From: Arenibacter certesii DSM 19833
GTDB lineage: Bacteria > Bacteroidota > Bacteroidia > Flavobacteriales > Flavobacteriaceae
Reading direction: 5' to 3'
Assembly (NCBI RefSeq): GCF_000429545.1
Contig: NZ_AUCB01000018.1
Coordinates: forward strand, 1 to 64,000
DNA length: 64,000 nucleotides
Position numbers and translations under genes: made by a program. The notes below the pieces were generated by a model. The model made no database searches. It was not told the DNA's origin and worked only from the letters and a program-made list of their open reading frames with translations. Positions 13,815 to 21,887 of the stretch are shown here, in pieces (position 1 is the first letter of the stretch; each line of letters opens with the position of its first letter).

Positions 13815-14010
13815 GCAATTCTACTTACCTAGTTACCTAACAGGCCATGACCGCCCTAACTGCGGGAGCTTCCATAGGTAAGATGTATTAACCCCAAGTT
13901 ACCTAGATCTTACCTATCCTACCTATTAGGGTAAGATAGGTAAGATGAAAAAATTACCTACCCAAGCTCTCATCCCTTATAAATAGGGACTTAGGTAAGA
14001 AGGTAAGAGA
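13815..14010. repeat. TTACCTA / TAGGTAA repeat cluster, possible replication origin
   Basis: About ten copies of TTACCTA, its complement or one-base variants occur in both orientations (CTTACCTAGTTACCTAAC; GTTACCTAGATCTTACCTAT; GTAAGATAGGTAAG; TTAGGTAAGAAGGTAAG). They sit between the helicase-like and primase-like genes, a usual place for iterons of a replicating or excising island. No AT-rich melting tract is obvious. Origin function is inference. Confidence 0.4.
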
Positions 14011-14035
14011 AAACGTAAAAAAAAGATAATTGCAG

Positions 14036-14911
14036 ATGAAAAAAGAAAGAACTATTAAGCTGACGTGTGAAAGAGCCCGGGCTTTTCCCATCGAAAAAGC
14101 GCTGGCAAAACTAGGGCACTTTCCAACCAAAGAATCTGATAAAGAAGCTTGGTTCCTGAGTCCGTTCCGCTCAGAAACCCAAGCCTCTTTTAAGGTATCC
14201 AAGAAACTGAACCGTTGGTACGACCACGGAATTGGGAAAGGGGGAAATGTAATTGATCTTATTTGCCTGGTCAACAAAACCTCGGTAAGGGAAGCGTTGG
14301 ATTGGTTCCAAAAAGATCAAATCTCTTTTTCTTTTCAACAGCCCCTTTTAAAAGAGGATAAACAGGATAAGATCGAGATAAAGTATGTTAAGGAACTGGG
14401 CCATTTTGCGCTAGGGGAATATGTAATGAAAAGAGGGATTTCCATCTTTACTGCCAGAAAACTGTGCAAGGAAGTCCATTATAGGTTTAAGGACAAGATG
14501 TATTTCGCCATAGGGTTAGCGAACAACTCCGGAGGTTGGGAACTGCGGAACAAATACTATAAGAATTCCAGCTCCCCAAAAGATGTCACTCACCTCAAGA
14601 ACGGAAATAGTAGGCTGATCGTTACCGAGGGCATGTTCGATATGTTGAGCCTGATAGAGCGAGACAAACAACTATTAGAAAAGTATGATCTTTTAATATT
14701 AAACTCTTTAGGCTTTTTATTTAAAACGTTTGAAATGTTTAAACCCTATGAGTCCATTGCCCTTTATCTAGACAATGACTCCGCAGGAAAAAATGCTGCT
14801 ACCCTGATAATGCAGCAACAACAGTATTGTAAAGACAGATCATATATATACGAGAATTTTAAAGATGTGAATGCGTGGTGGACCGCACAAAAAAATGATC
14901 TGATAAGGTAG
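14036..14911 (+). CDS. Toprim-domain primase-like protein
   Basis: About 291 residues from ATG at 14036. The N-terminal part (LGHFPTKESDKEAWFLSPFR ... WYDHGIGKGGNVIDLI) resembles the zinc-finger end of DnaG-like primases but lacks the zinc-binding Cys. The Toprim domain has IVTEGMFDMLSLIE (catalytic Glu) and ALYLDNDSAGKNAA (DxD). This is the small primase common in Bacteroidota mobilizable islands. It probably works with the VapE-like helicase in island replication. Confidence 0.8.
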   Translation: MKKERTIKLTCERARAFPIEKALAKLGHFPTKESDKEAWFLSPFRSETQASFKVSKKLNRWYDHGIGKGGNVIDLICLVNKTSVREALDWFQKDQISFSFQQPLLKEDKQDKIEIKYVKELGHFALGEYVMKRGISIFTARKLCKEVHYRFKDKMYFAIGLANNSGGWELRNKYYKNSSSPKDVTHLKNGNSRLIVTEGMFDMLSLIERDKQLLEKYDLLILNSLGFLFKTFEMFKPYESIALYLDNDSAGKNAATLIMQQQQYCKDRSYIYENFKDVNAWWTAQKNDLIR

Positions 14912-15143
14912 TTATCCATGATGAGCCTTATTTTCCAAAAAGCTAATGCGAACACCGAAGTGTGAGCGATTAGGAATAGCAAGAGGGTAACGGGCAAAGC
15001 CGCGTTACGTATTTATTTTAGCACTCAAAGTGTTGATTGTCAGGAATTTGCAAATATATTAATTTTTCGGATTTTACCAATTTGCGTCAAATGCCCTGTA
15101 AACCCCCATGTTTAGGGAATAATTTGCGTCAAAACATAAAATT
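14912..15143. other. Intergenic region with 13-bp direct repeats
   Basis: No gene. AATTTGCGTCAAA occurs perfectly at 15079-15091 and 15121-15133, 42 bases apart start to start, just upstream of the broken mobilization-like gene. These may be operator or nick-region repeats. Confidence 0.45.
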
Positions 15144-15502
15144 ATGGACTCGTTTAAAAGTATTCGTTTAAGAGGGAAACCGTCAAACGTTTCCAGAAAT
15201 TCTCATGCACTCATTTTAAATCCCATACGGAAGCCATGGCTACTATGCTCGACTTTTTCTACTATAACGAAATCTCCCCTAAAGAAATATATGGTCCCAC
15301 TGGAAGGACTATTGAACAAACATTAACAAAACGGATGAATGCTCTTATCGCCATCCTGAGGAATATTGAAAAGACACAAACTAAGCCCACCGTGGAGATG
15401 TTAACATCCTTGTTCGAAATGGAAGAGCCCAAAAAGAAGCGATTAATCCTGGAGAAGAAAAGGTTTAAAGAGAATGAATCAAACTTTCATGAACGCAAGT
15501 AA
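15144..15502 (+). pseudogene. Frameshifted mobilization-accessory-like gene
   Basis: From 15144 the reading begins MDSFKSIRLRGK; after about 15181 the sensible reading moves to another frame: TVKRFQKFS ... FKSHTEAMATMLDFFYY, then IYGPTGRTIEQTLTKRMNAL and a charged end. The second frame is open from 15158 but has no start until ATG at 15233-15236. A one-base deletion in GGGAAACC explains both. The joined product (about 119 residues) resembles the small mobilization-accessory proteins found beside primases in Bacteroidota islands. Unless read by frameshifting, it is inactive or yields only the ~88-residue C-terminal part. Confidence 0.55.
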
Positions 15503-15579
15503 GATAGATGCGCCCTATCCGATTTTTGCTATACGTTTATCTGCCCGAACACTACAAAAATCCGACAGGAACCAGGCGC

Positions 15580-15603
15580 AAAGTTCTTGGGTAAGATTTG
15601 GGG
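15580..15603 (+). repeat. 24-bp direct repeat, copy A (flanks Fic gene)
   Basis: It begins AAAGTTCTTGGGTAAG and ends GATTTGGGG. Copy B at 16992-17015 matches 21 of 24 bases. The pair brackets the Fic gene and could be attachment-site remnants. Confidence 0.5.
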
Positions 15604-15641
15604 GTGATTTTCTGTCAAAGTGATAATTTGGCCTAGGCATT

Positions 15642-16751
15642 TTAAAACTTTTTCAAATTCAATTCATAATGCACTCCCCGTCCAGCACCCATTGGTAGAA
15701 AACATTGTTTTTCAACCAAATCCTGCAAATCTCGGGTAGCAGTTGCCTTGGAAGTTTTGGCGATGGCCATATATTTCTTAGCCGTCATCCCCCCCTTAAA
15801 TCCTTCAATGCCATAAGCAAGCATTTTCATAATTACCTTTATTTGACGATCGTTTAATTTCGATTTATATTTATCTAGAAACTTGGCCTTTTTCAGGGTG
15901 AACCTTATAATGGTCTTGGCCTGTTTTTGAGCATTCAAAATAGTTTGAGTGAAATACCGGATCCACTCAGTAATATCCAATGTTCTTTGGGCCTGCTTAA
16001 GAGCATCGTAATATGCCGTTTTGTCGTTCTCTATGGAGGTGGAGATACTCAAAATCAGCGGTCGCCCTAATGATTCCGAGAGACATTTTTCAGCTATTGC
16101 ACGACCTATGCGACCATTGCCGTCTTCAAACGGGTGTATCGACTCAAAGTACAAATGTGCAATAGCTGTTTTGATTAAACTCTCTTTAATGTTATTGGAG
16201 TCTACACTATAAGCGTTATACCAATTGACAAACTGAGTCATTTCCTTTTTTAGTAATTCTGATGGGGGAGCTTCGTAATGAACAACCTCCTTACCAATAC
16301 TACCGGAAATAATAACCATAGGTTCCGTTCCAGTTCTATAGGTTCCTATTTTTATAGTACGAGCGTTTGAAAATAAAATCTGGTGCCAGTTTATAATTAG
16401 GGTTTCTGATAACTCCGTTGCATAATTTTCACGAACTTCAACCATCAGTTCTGAAATACCTTTGGCTTTAATATCTCTGATATTAGATGATACAGCATGA
16501 ATCCCCAAACGGTTTTGGATGGACGACATCACATCCTGTCGACTATGATACTCCCCTTCTATTTCCGAGGTCTTTATGGCTTCATTGATCATAAATTGAA
16601 GAATGGCTTCTTGTTGTTCTTCTTTGGTTAAGCCATCAATTAAACCTTTCACTTCACCAGTTTCCAAAGCAAATTCTAAAACGAGTTCATCAATTATTGA
16701 TGCATCATAGGCGAAATTAGGCCAGTTTTTATGTTGCCAATTGTATTGCAT
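15642..16751 (-). CDS. Fic-family AMPylase-type protein with N-terminal inhibitory motif
   Basis: A 369-residue protein. The Fic core HPFEDGNGRIGR is at 206-217, with the catalytic His and the anion-binding loop intact. The flap is near 140-160. An N-terminal helix carries SEIEGE at 62-67, matching the (S/T)xxxE(G/N) inhibitory motif that blocks ATP in class II Fic proteins. The C-terminal ~100 residues look like a winged helix (MTAKKYMAIAKTSKATATRDL), as in Fic proteins that bind DNA. It probably transfers AMP to a target protein and may regulate itself. It is divergent from the HigBA pair, and its promoter has nested inverted repeats (16751-16823). Confidence 0.85.
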   Translation of the reverse strand: MQYNWQHKNWPNFAYDASIIDELVLEFALETGEVKGLIDGLTKEEQQEAILQFMINEAIKTSEIEGEYHSRQDVMSSIQNRLGIHAVSSNIRDIKAKGISELMVEVRENYATELSETLIINWHQILFSNARTIKIGTYRTGTEPMVIISGSIGKEVVHYEAPPSELLKKEMTQFVNWYNAYSVDSNNIKESLIKTAIAHLYFESIHPFEDGNGRIGRAIAEKCLSESLGRPLILSISTSIENDKTAYYDALKQAQRTLDITEWIRYFTQTILNAQKQAKTIIRFTLKKAKFLDKYKSKLNDRQIKVIMKMLAYGIEGFKGGMTAKKYMAIAKTSKATATRDLQDLVEKQCFLPMGAGRGVHYELNLKKF

Positions 16752-16823
16752 GAGCCAATTTAAAGTTGTTATCGGCTCAAATATAGTGAAAATATGAGCC
16801 GATTACGAGGTATAATTGGCTCA
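16751..16823. promoter_or_regulatory. Nested inverted-repeat operator at the Fic promoter
   Basis: The outer pair is TGAGCCAATT (16751-16760) and AATTGGCTCA (16814-16823), 10/10. The inner pair is ATCGGCTCA (16771-16779) and TGAGCCGAT (16795-16803), 9/9. All four share the GGCTCA core and lie directly upstream of the Fic start. The winged helix at the end of the Fic protein makes autoregulation a sensible guess. Copies of this region recur at 17771-17825 and 23910-23965. Confidence 0.6.
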
Positions 16824-17106
16824 TATGGTATTATTTTGAGTTTTTATTGCTTTCCCCTATCTAATTTTTACCTAACGACCTCCCTGAATAGCACGGGATG
16901 GCCCGCCTAAATAGTACGGGCAAGCATGTCTGATGGCGAGGCGGGTTTATCTTACCGAGATAAGATAAATACCTAACAGGTACTAATCGCAAAAGTTCTG
17001 CGGTAGGATTTGGGGAGTTAACACAGATAATTACATTTATTGGAAATAAATATCCATAAATGTAATTTATATAGTACCTTTACGTTTAAATTGAACATTA
17101 TATCAA
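16824..17106. other. Intergenic region between Fic and HigBA
   Basis: It contains a GC-rich palindromic unit (GCCCGCCTAAATAGTACGGG, near 16884), a hairpin TTATCTTA/TAAGATAA near 16945-16966, and direct repeat copy B at 16992-17015. No gene. Confidence 0.5.
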
Positions 17107-17403
17107 GTGCACGTTATTTCATTTAAAAAACTAAGAGAGTATTTTTCGAAAGAAACCAATGCTAAAGTAGCACTGCAAGATTGGTATAAAAAAACAAACA
17201 AGGCTGAATGGGATAGTTTTGCCGATTTAAAAAACACGTTCAATTCAGCTGATAGTGTGGGAAACGGGAGATTTGTTTTTAACGTAAAAGGAAATCATTA
17301 TCGGATAGTGGCTATTGTACGGTTTAAATTTAAGAAAGTCCTAATTAGGTGGGTTGGCAATCACCGGGATTACGACAAAATTAAGAATATAGATAAGTTA
17401 TAA
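17107..17403 (+). CDS. higB: HigB-type mRNA interferase toxin
   Basis: A 98-residue RelE-superfamily toxin: VHVISFKKLREYF ... WYKKTNKAEWDSFADLKNTF ... FNVKGNHYRIVAIVRFKFKKVLIRWVGNHRDYDKI. The basic strand after GNHYR and the terminal (I/V)G(N/T)H.DYDK are typical of HigB. It cleaves ribosome-bound mRNA until neutralised by HigA. The start is GTG at 17107. Its toxin-first order and the 4-base gap to the antitoxin gene fit a higBA operon. Confidence 0.85.
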   Translation: MHVISFKKLREYFSKETNAKVALQDWYKKTNKAEWDSFADLKNTFNSADSVGNGRFVFNVKGNHYRIVAIVRFKFKKVLIRWVGNHRDYDKIKNIDKL

Positions 17404-17407
17404 AGAA

Positions 17408-17770
17408 ATGGGAAAATCAATTACACACGAAGCATATGTAAAAGCAAATCTTCGATTAGAAGAGTTGATAGATGTTGTGGATGATAATATGTCAGCGGAT
17501 AACCCTTTGGCAAAAGAATTTCTAGAGATTACCGATATTATCGAACAATACGAAGAAATTCATTTCCCCATCGGCTTGCCTACCTTACAGGAAATGATAG
17601 AACTACGTATGTTTGAAATGGGACTTAAAAGAAAGGATTTAGCAACTCTCTTAGGTACAAGCGCCTCGAGAATAAGTGATTACTTAAACGGCAAAAGAGA
17701 GATTACTTTGAACGTTGCCAAAGCCTTACATCAAAAATTAAATATTGATAGTGATATAATACTTCAATAG
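17408..17770 (+). CDS. higA: HigA-type antitoxin with XRE HTH
   Basis: A 120-residue protein with an acidic N-terminal half (DVVDDNMSADNPLAKEF ... IIEQYEEIHFPIG) and an XRE helix-turn-helix (LKRKDLATLLGTSASRISDYLNGKR). It is encoded 4 bases after HigB, neutralises the toxin and represses the operon. A degenerate duplicate of its last ~40 codons lies at 23834-23911. Confidence 0.85.
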   Translation: MGKSITHEAYVKANLRLEELIDVVDDNMSADNPLAKEFLEITDIIEQYEEIHFPIGLPTLQEMIELRMFEMGLKRKDLATLLGTSASRISDYLNGKREITLNVAKALHQKLNIDSDIILQ

Positions 17771-17825
17771 TTGACAATTGTATTACATGAGACCATTTCA
17801 AATTGTTATCGGCTCATATGGCATT
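17771..17825 (-). pseudogene. Fic gene 5'-end fragment (copy 2)
   Basis: TTGACAATTGTATTACATGA matches the start region of the Fic gene (TTGCCAATTGTATTGCATGA at 16735-16754) with changes that turn the second codon into a stop. It is followed by TTATCGGCTCATATGG, the operator-like part. It is a remnant of a second Fic locus placed after HigA. Confidence 0.6.
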
Positions 17826-18196
17826 ATGTTATTTATTTATTCCTAAATCTCTCGATTCACATAAGATCCTGAAAATAAGGTAAGTATCGTTTTTAGTTGA
17901 AATCTAGAAATGAAGTTTTGTACCCCATGTGTACCTCGAAGCATGGGAACCCCTGTAAAATATGGGTTCGTCACTTTCTGTATCGGGAAATAACCTCGCA
18001 AAATAACCACTCTAAAACATACTGCAAAACCTAGATAACAATGAGTTTTTCGTTTTTACAATTTCTTGATTTAGATTTTATCAACTCCCATTTTATAGGC
18101 AGACTACACTAGCTTACTTCCCATATTGAGTTTAGAATTATTATAACTATGGGTTAAACGAAATTGGAGGTCTTAATTAAATACCCATTATTTTAG
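17826..18196. other. Intergenic region
   Basis: AT-rich sequence without a recognisable gene, RNA or terminator. It ends at the in-frame stop preceding the acetyltransferase fragment. Confidence 0.4.
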
Positions 18197-18460
18197 TTAC
18201 TACAAAAAAAGGATAAATCTGGACGAATTACGTGGATTTTCTTTAACCTAAGTTACTCTGGAAAAGGATTAGGAAAACAGTCAGTAGAATATTGTTTAAA
18301 AATATTAAGTAAAGATAAAAGAGTAGAAAATTTTATTGTAACCACATCTCAACATGCATATAAGTTTTTTGAAAAATTTGATTTCAGCATTATTCAAAAT
18401 GAAAAGAATTATTGGGGAAAGGGTCTGGATGTATATGAAATGGAAAAATCAATAAAATAA
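18197..18460 (+). pseudogene. GNAT acetyltransferase C-terminal fragment
   Basis: The open stretch encodes GRITWIFFNLSYSGKGLGKQ ... CLKILSKDK ... HAYKFFEKFDFSIIQ ... WGKGLDVYEMEKSIK. GKGLGKQ is the acetyl-CoA pyrophosphate loop, and the YKFFEKFDF strand is typical of the GNAT end. No start codon precedes it; a stop lies at 18194-18196. The N-terminal ~60 residues are missing, so the gene is broken. Confidence 0.7.
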
Positions 18461-18889
18461 AAAGCACCCGCTAATCGAATAGGCTTAGTCGTCCCTAAAT
18501 AACATTAAAGTACTACTCTCAACCTCCGTATTCATCAAGAATTTGGATAAGCCCGACAGGCAAGGTATACGGCGGGTCGCATCCAATTTTTCCAGTCGCG
18601 CTTTACAACAACTTACACTAATTTGTAATTTTTTAAACAGTCACAGCTTATTTATAAAAAAGATCACCCAACTACGAAAACCGATGCTCCCCCTAGAAAT
18701 TACCATTAGGTTTAGATGAAGATCCTCCCCAAACCACTAATTATCAGTTATTTTTAAACCTAAAACCAGATGTATATAAATTTAAGTTTATGAATACACC
18801 TCTTTTAATTCCCTTGAATTTATTTCATCGTAGTTATTAGAACGATAAAAAGGTTCTCCGTCAACAAGACTGAGCCAGGTATCAGATTT
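18461..18889. other. Intergenic region with dispersed 3' repeat
   Basis: It begins AAAAGCACCCGCTAATCG and GGCTTAGTCG, similar to the repeats after 11719 and 21735. No gene or stable RNA was recognised. Confidence 0.35.
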
Positions 18890-19144
18890 TTACTCAAATT
18901 CAAACTCCATTACTTCTTCGATGCTTTCACTATTATTGTTAAATACAATTTGTAGCCTGTCCTTTTCTTTAAAGGTGATTTCCTTATCGAAAGTGTTTCT
19001 TTCTGAAAGCGCTTTGGAGATCCTAAGTTCGTTCTCCCCATGATTTTTAGGAAAATACATTTCGAATGGTAACATCACCTGCCCCATAGTGACTACATTT
19101 GTCTTTGTCGTATCTAAATAAAACCCAATACTGGTTGAGTTCAT
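18890..19144 (-). CDS. Small hypothetical protein
   Basis: An 84-residue open frame. The end is acidic (ESIEEVMEFEFE), the rest is a mix of beta-like segments (MGQVMLPFEMYFPK; RLQIVFNNNSES). No signal peptide or family was recognised. It lies alone between decayed genes, so it may be real or chance. Confidence 0.3.
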   Translation of the reverse strand: MNSTSIGFYLDTTKTNVVTMGQVMLPFEMYFPKNHGENELRISKALSERNTFDKEITFKEKDRLQIVFNNNSESIEEVMEFEFE

Positions 19145-19576
19145 AAATATCTATATTAGATTCAATACAGATACAAAATTTTATTTTATCTGAAATTACA
19201 CACATAATTGATTATCATATTTAAAAATCTCCCTCAAGCAACTTCACTTTGGCTACCCTTGTTACTATTAGTAGTTAGACTGAAGATAAAATCATATTAT
19301 CCATTACTTGTAATTACTTTTTTTGAATAATATTCTTATAATCAGGCACTACACAGTAAAGAAAACAGAGAAAGTTGAATACCAATATATCTCACAACAG
19401 ACCTGGGAGCCTCTAGGAAAACGCAGAGGTCCTAATGAAATAAGAGTTATATTAGTTACTTTCATTATCCAGATATAGTAGCTAGTCACAATATCTGAAT
19501 ATTGGCATTCATTTTGATTCACTTAAAAACGGCGGGTAATAGTCCGAAAAAGGAAATAATATTTAATAACATAAAA
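19145..19576. other. Intergenic region with solo array-repeat tail
   Basis: TAAGAGTTATATTAGTTACT at 19440-19460 and AGATATAGTAGCTAGTCACA match the array tail dyad and junction, but no recombinase fragment precedes them. The lipoprotein gene follows, so this may be a lone cassette of the same family. Confidence 0.5.
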
Positions 19577-19990
19577 ATGAAAAAATTAGTGACCAAGGCG
19601 AAGGTAATGCACATCTTATTTTTAATTGTCGGGGTACTCTTATTGGGTTCTTGTAAAAATGACAGAAAAAGTACCACTAAAAACGAAGAGAGTTCCAAAA
19701 TAGAGGAATCAATAGTTGAAAAAGAGTTTCTTGTTGGGTCTTGGAAAGACACCTCTAAATCGGCATTACATTTTACTATTTTTAAAAATGGTACTGCAAG
19801 ATCCGATAATATGAAAACGCTTCTCTATAAAAATTGGAAGGTTAAAGGGAATCAAATTACATTCACGATCGAGAGTCTAGGAAATGGTACATCCTCTATA
19901 GACACTGTAACCTACATTATTGAAAAATTAACTAAGGATAAGCTCATTCTCAGAAAGGGCACTTATCTATCTGAATATACAAAGAAATAA
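19577..19990 (+). CDS. Small lipoprotein, lipocalin-like
   Basis: 137 residues from ATG at 19577; the longer reading from 19502 would add translated tail sequence. The signal peptide has a lipobox (VLLLGSCKND), then a charged Lys/Glu/Ser linker (KSTTKNEESSKIEES) and a GSWKDTSKSALHFTIFKNGT ... NWKVKGNQITFTIESL pattern like the cargo lipoprotein at 5712-6113. It is likely envelope-anchored; function unknown. Confidence 0.7.
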   Translation: MKKLVTKAKVMHILFLIVGVLLLGSCKNDRKSTTKNEESSKIEESIVEKEFLVGSWKDTSKSALHFTIFKNGTARSDNMKTLLYKNWKVKGNQITFTIESLGNGTSSIDTVTYIIEKLTKDKLILRKGTYLSEYTKK

Positions 19991-20131
19991 AACCGAACTG
20001 CTAACATGCTTTATAAAAATTGGGGAGGGAAATTGTTATCAGGTTACCTACTGGCATAAGGTGCAGTATGGGCTGACAGGGACTAAGTACGCTTTCCCGA
20101 GCAGTTCATTCAGCTGTTTAATACAATCCAT

Positions 20132-20812
20132 ATGACCGCAAAACAGACATTAGTGATATTTTTTACAATTCTGTTCTTGATGGGCTGTATTAATAAACAG
20201 TCCGATTTAGAATTTGAAAGGTCAGTTGCAAATGAGATTTTTCCGGCTTTGCTTGATTCAGGTCATTATGATACGCGAATGGCACCACCTCCACCTCCAC
20301 CGCCACCATCGGGTTTTGAACTAAATGATTCCTCAAAAATCGAATGGAGTGAAACAGAATTTATTAAATTTTATGAAAGACGTAAGGCTATATTAGAAAA
20401 GGATACCACAAAATTAATTGTTGCCATTGCAGATAGCACATATAATTTTGATGAACGGGCAAGAAAGAAATTCATCGAATTTTAAAAAGAATACGCTATA
20501 GAAATAGGTGGGATTAATAAGAATAAGCCTTATAAAATTACCATTTCATAATTAAATCACGATGGGGAATTCATGTTAAAATACCGCTCTGAATTTCCTG
20601 CGAATAATGATATCTGGAATGAAAAGTACGATTTTCATTTATCCGGAACAACTGGTTATTCACGAATTCAATTTGACCGGACTAAAAAATTTGGAGTTTT
20701 CATAAGCGGATTCGGATGCGGGAAACTTTATGGTTTTAGCGGAATTGTTTTAATTCGAAATGTGAATGGAAAATGGAGAATCGACAAAATTGAGGTAACG
20801 GAAGTATCCTGA
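20132..20812 (+). pseudogene. Lipoprotein pseudogene with two in-frame stops
   Basis: The signal peptide has a lipobox (LFLMGCINKQ), then APPPPPPPPSGFELND (eight Pro) and a charged stretch. A TAA at 20483-20485 ends the first part. The same frame continues KEYAIEIGG..., is cut again by TAA at 20549-20551, and runs on as MLKYRSEFPAN ... to 20812. All three pieces stay in one frame, so the gene decayed by point mutation. The full product would be about 226 residues, of unknown function. Confidence 0.65.
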
Positions 20813-20879
20813 TAAAATATACAAAGGTCCTAAGAACAGAAACCTATTACAGGTCTGATTTACCTAAAGAACAAAGGCT

Positions 20880-20960
20880 GAAATACCATTTATAAATGTC
20901 TCGGACAGCGTGTAATAAGAACAACAATGATTTATGCCAAAATCAGAGATAATAAATGAT
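20880..20960 (+). pseudogene. Solo recombinase-fragment remnant
   Basis: The frame gives IYKCLGQRVIRTTMIYAKIR, matching IYTVSKRLGHREIRTTEIYA of the array repeats. The box II His became Gln. It is strongly decayed and lies just before the methyltransferase gene, outside the main array. Confidence 0.6.
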
Positions 20961-21116
20961 GGAATTCGGCATCAACTGGATGGTAAATTTCGAAACACAA
21001 CAACTCGGATAATAAAAACGAAGACCACACCATGGCTATAGGTATTTGCGTGTTCTGGTCAACTTCTGAAAATCCGACCATAATCCAAAAATAAATCGTG
21101 TAAAAAAAATCTAAAA

Positions 21117-21731
21117 ATGACTGAATTTTGGGATTCTGCTTATAAGGGTAACGAAAAAATGTGGGGAGAGAATCCAACTGATAATGCGATTAATGTCCTT
21201 AAGCTATTTCAGAAAAACAAAATTAAAAGCGTATTAATTCCAGGGTTCGGATATGGAAGAAATGCAAAAGTGTTTTATGATAAAGGAGTTAACGTTTCAG
21301 GAATTGAAATCTCTAAAACCGCAATTGAAAGAGCTCGTAAGTATTTTGGAAGTGATGCAATAGTACACTGCGGTTCTGTTACTGATATGCCATTTGATTC
21401 AGGTCGCTACGAATCAATCTATTGTTATTCTCTTATTCACCTTTTGGACAAAGCCGACAGAACAAAACTTCTACAAGACTGTTTTTTACAGTTAATTCCT
21501 AATGGATTAATGGTTTTTGTTGCATTGTCTACAAGCGATAAGCGATATGGTGTGGGAGAGGAAGTGAGTAAAAACACCTTCCATACTCCACAAGGACCAA
21601 ACCTTTACTTCTATGACGAAGCATCTGTAAAAGAAGAATTTGAAGATTATAACATAATAGAATTAAAGGAAATTAACGAACCTGAAAAAAATCCAAATGA
21701 AAGACATTGGATGATGGTATGCAAAAAATAA
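21117..21731 (+). CDS. Class I SAM-dependent methyltransferase
   Basis: A 204-residue protein. Motif I is VLIPGFGYGRNAKVF (the Gly-rich SAM loop), followed by GIEISKTAIERARKYF (acidic residue binding the ribose) and YCYSLIHLLDKADR (motif II/III region). The overall form resembles TehB/thiopurine-type small methyltransferases. The substrate is unknown. A repeat similar to the one after the EndoU gene follows its stop. Confidence 0.75.
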   Translation: MTEFWDSAYKGNEKMWGENPTDNAINVLKLFQKNKIKSVLIPGFGYGRNAKVFYDKGVNVSGIEISKTAIERARKYFGSDAIVHCGSVTDMPFDSGRYESIYCYSLIHLLDKADRTKLLQDCFLQLIPNGLMVFVALSTSDKRYGVGEEVSKNTFHTPQGPNLYFYDEASVKEEFEDYNIIELKEINEPEKNPNERHWMMVCKK

Positions 21732-21887
21732 CTTCCTACAATCATAATAGACCGGTCTGCCTCCTAATCGAATTGGACTATGCCTCTCTAGTACCTAAGC
21801 GTATATAAATACCTTGTTGCAAAAACAAATTGACTGGGTACTAGGCTAGAAACATAAAGGTCTTGGGGCAAGATAACATTACGGCTA

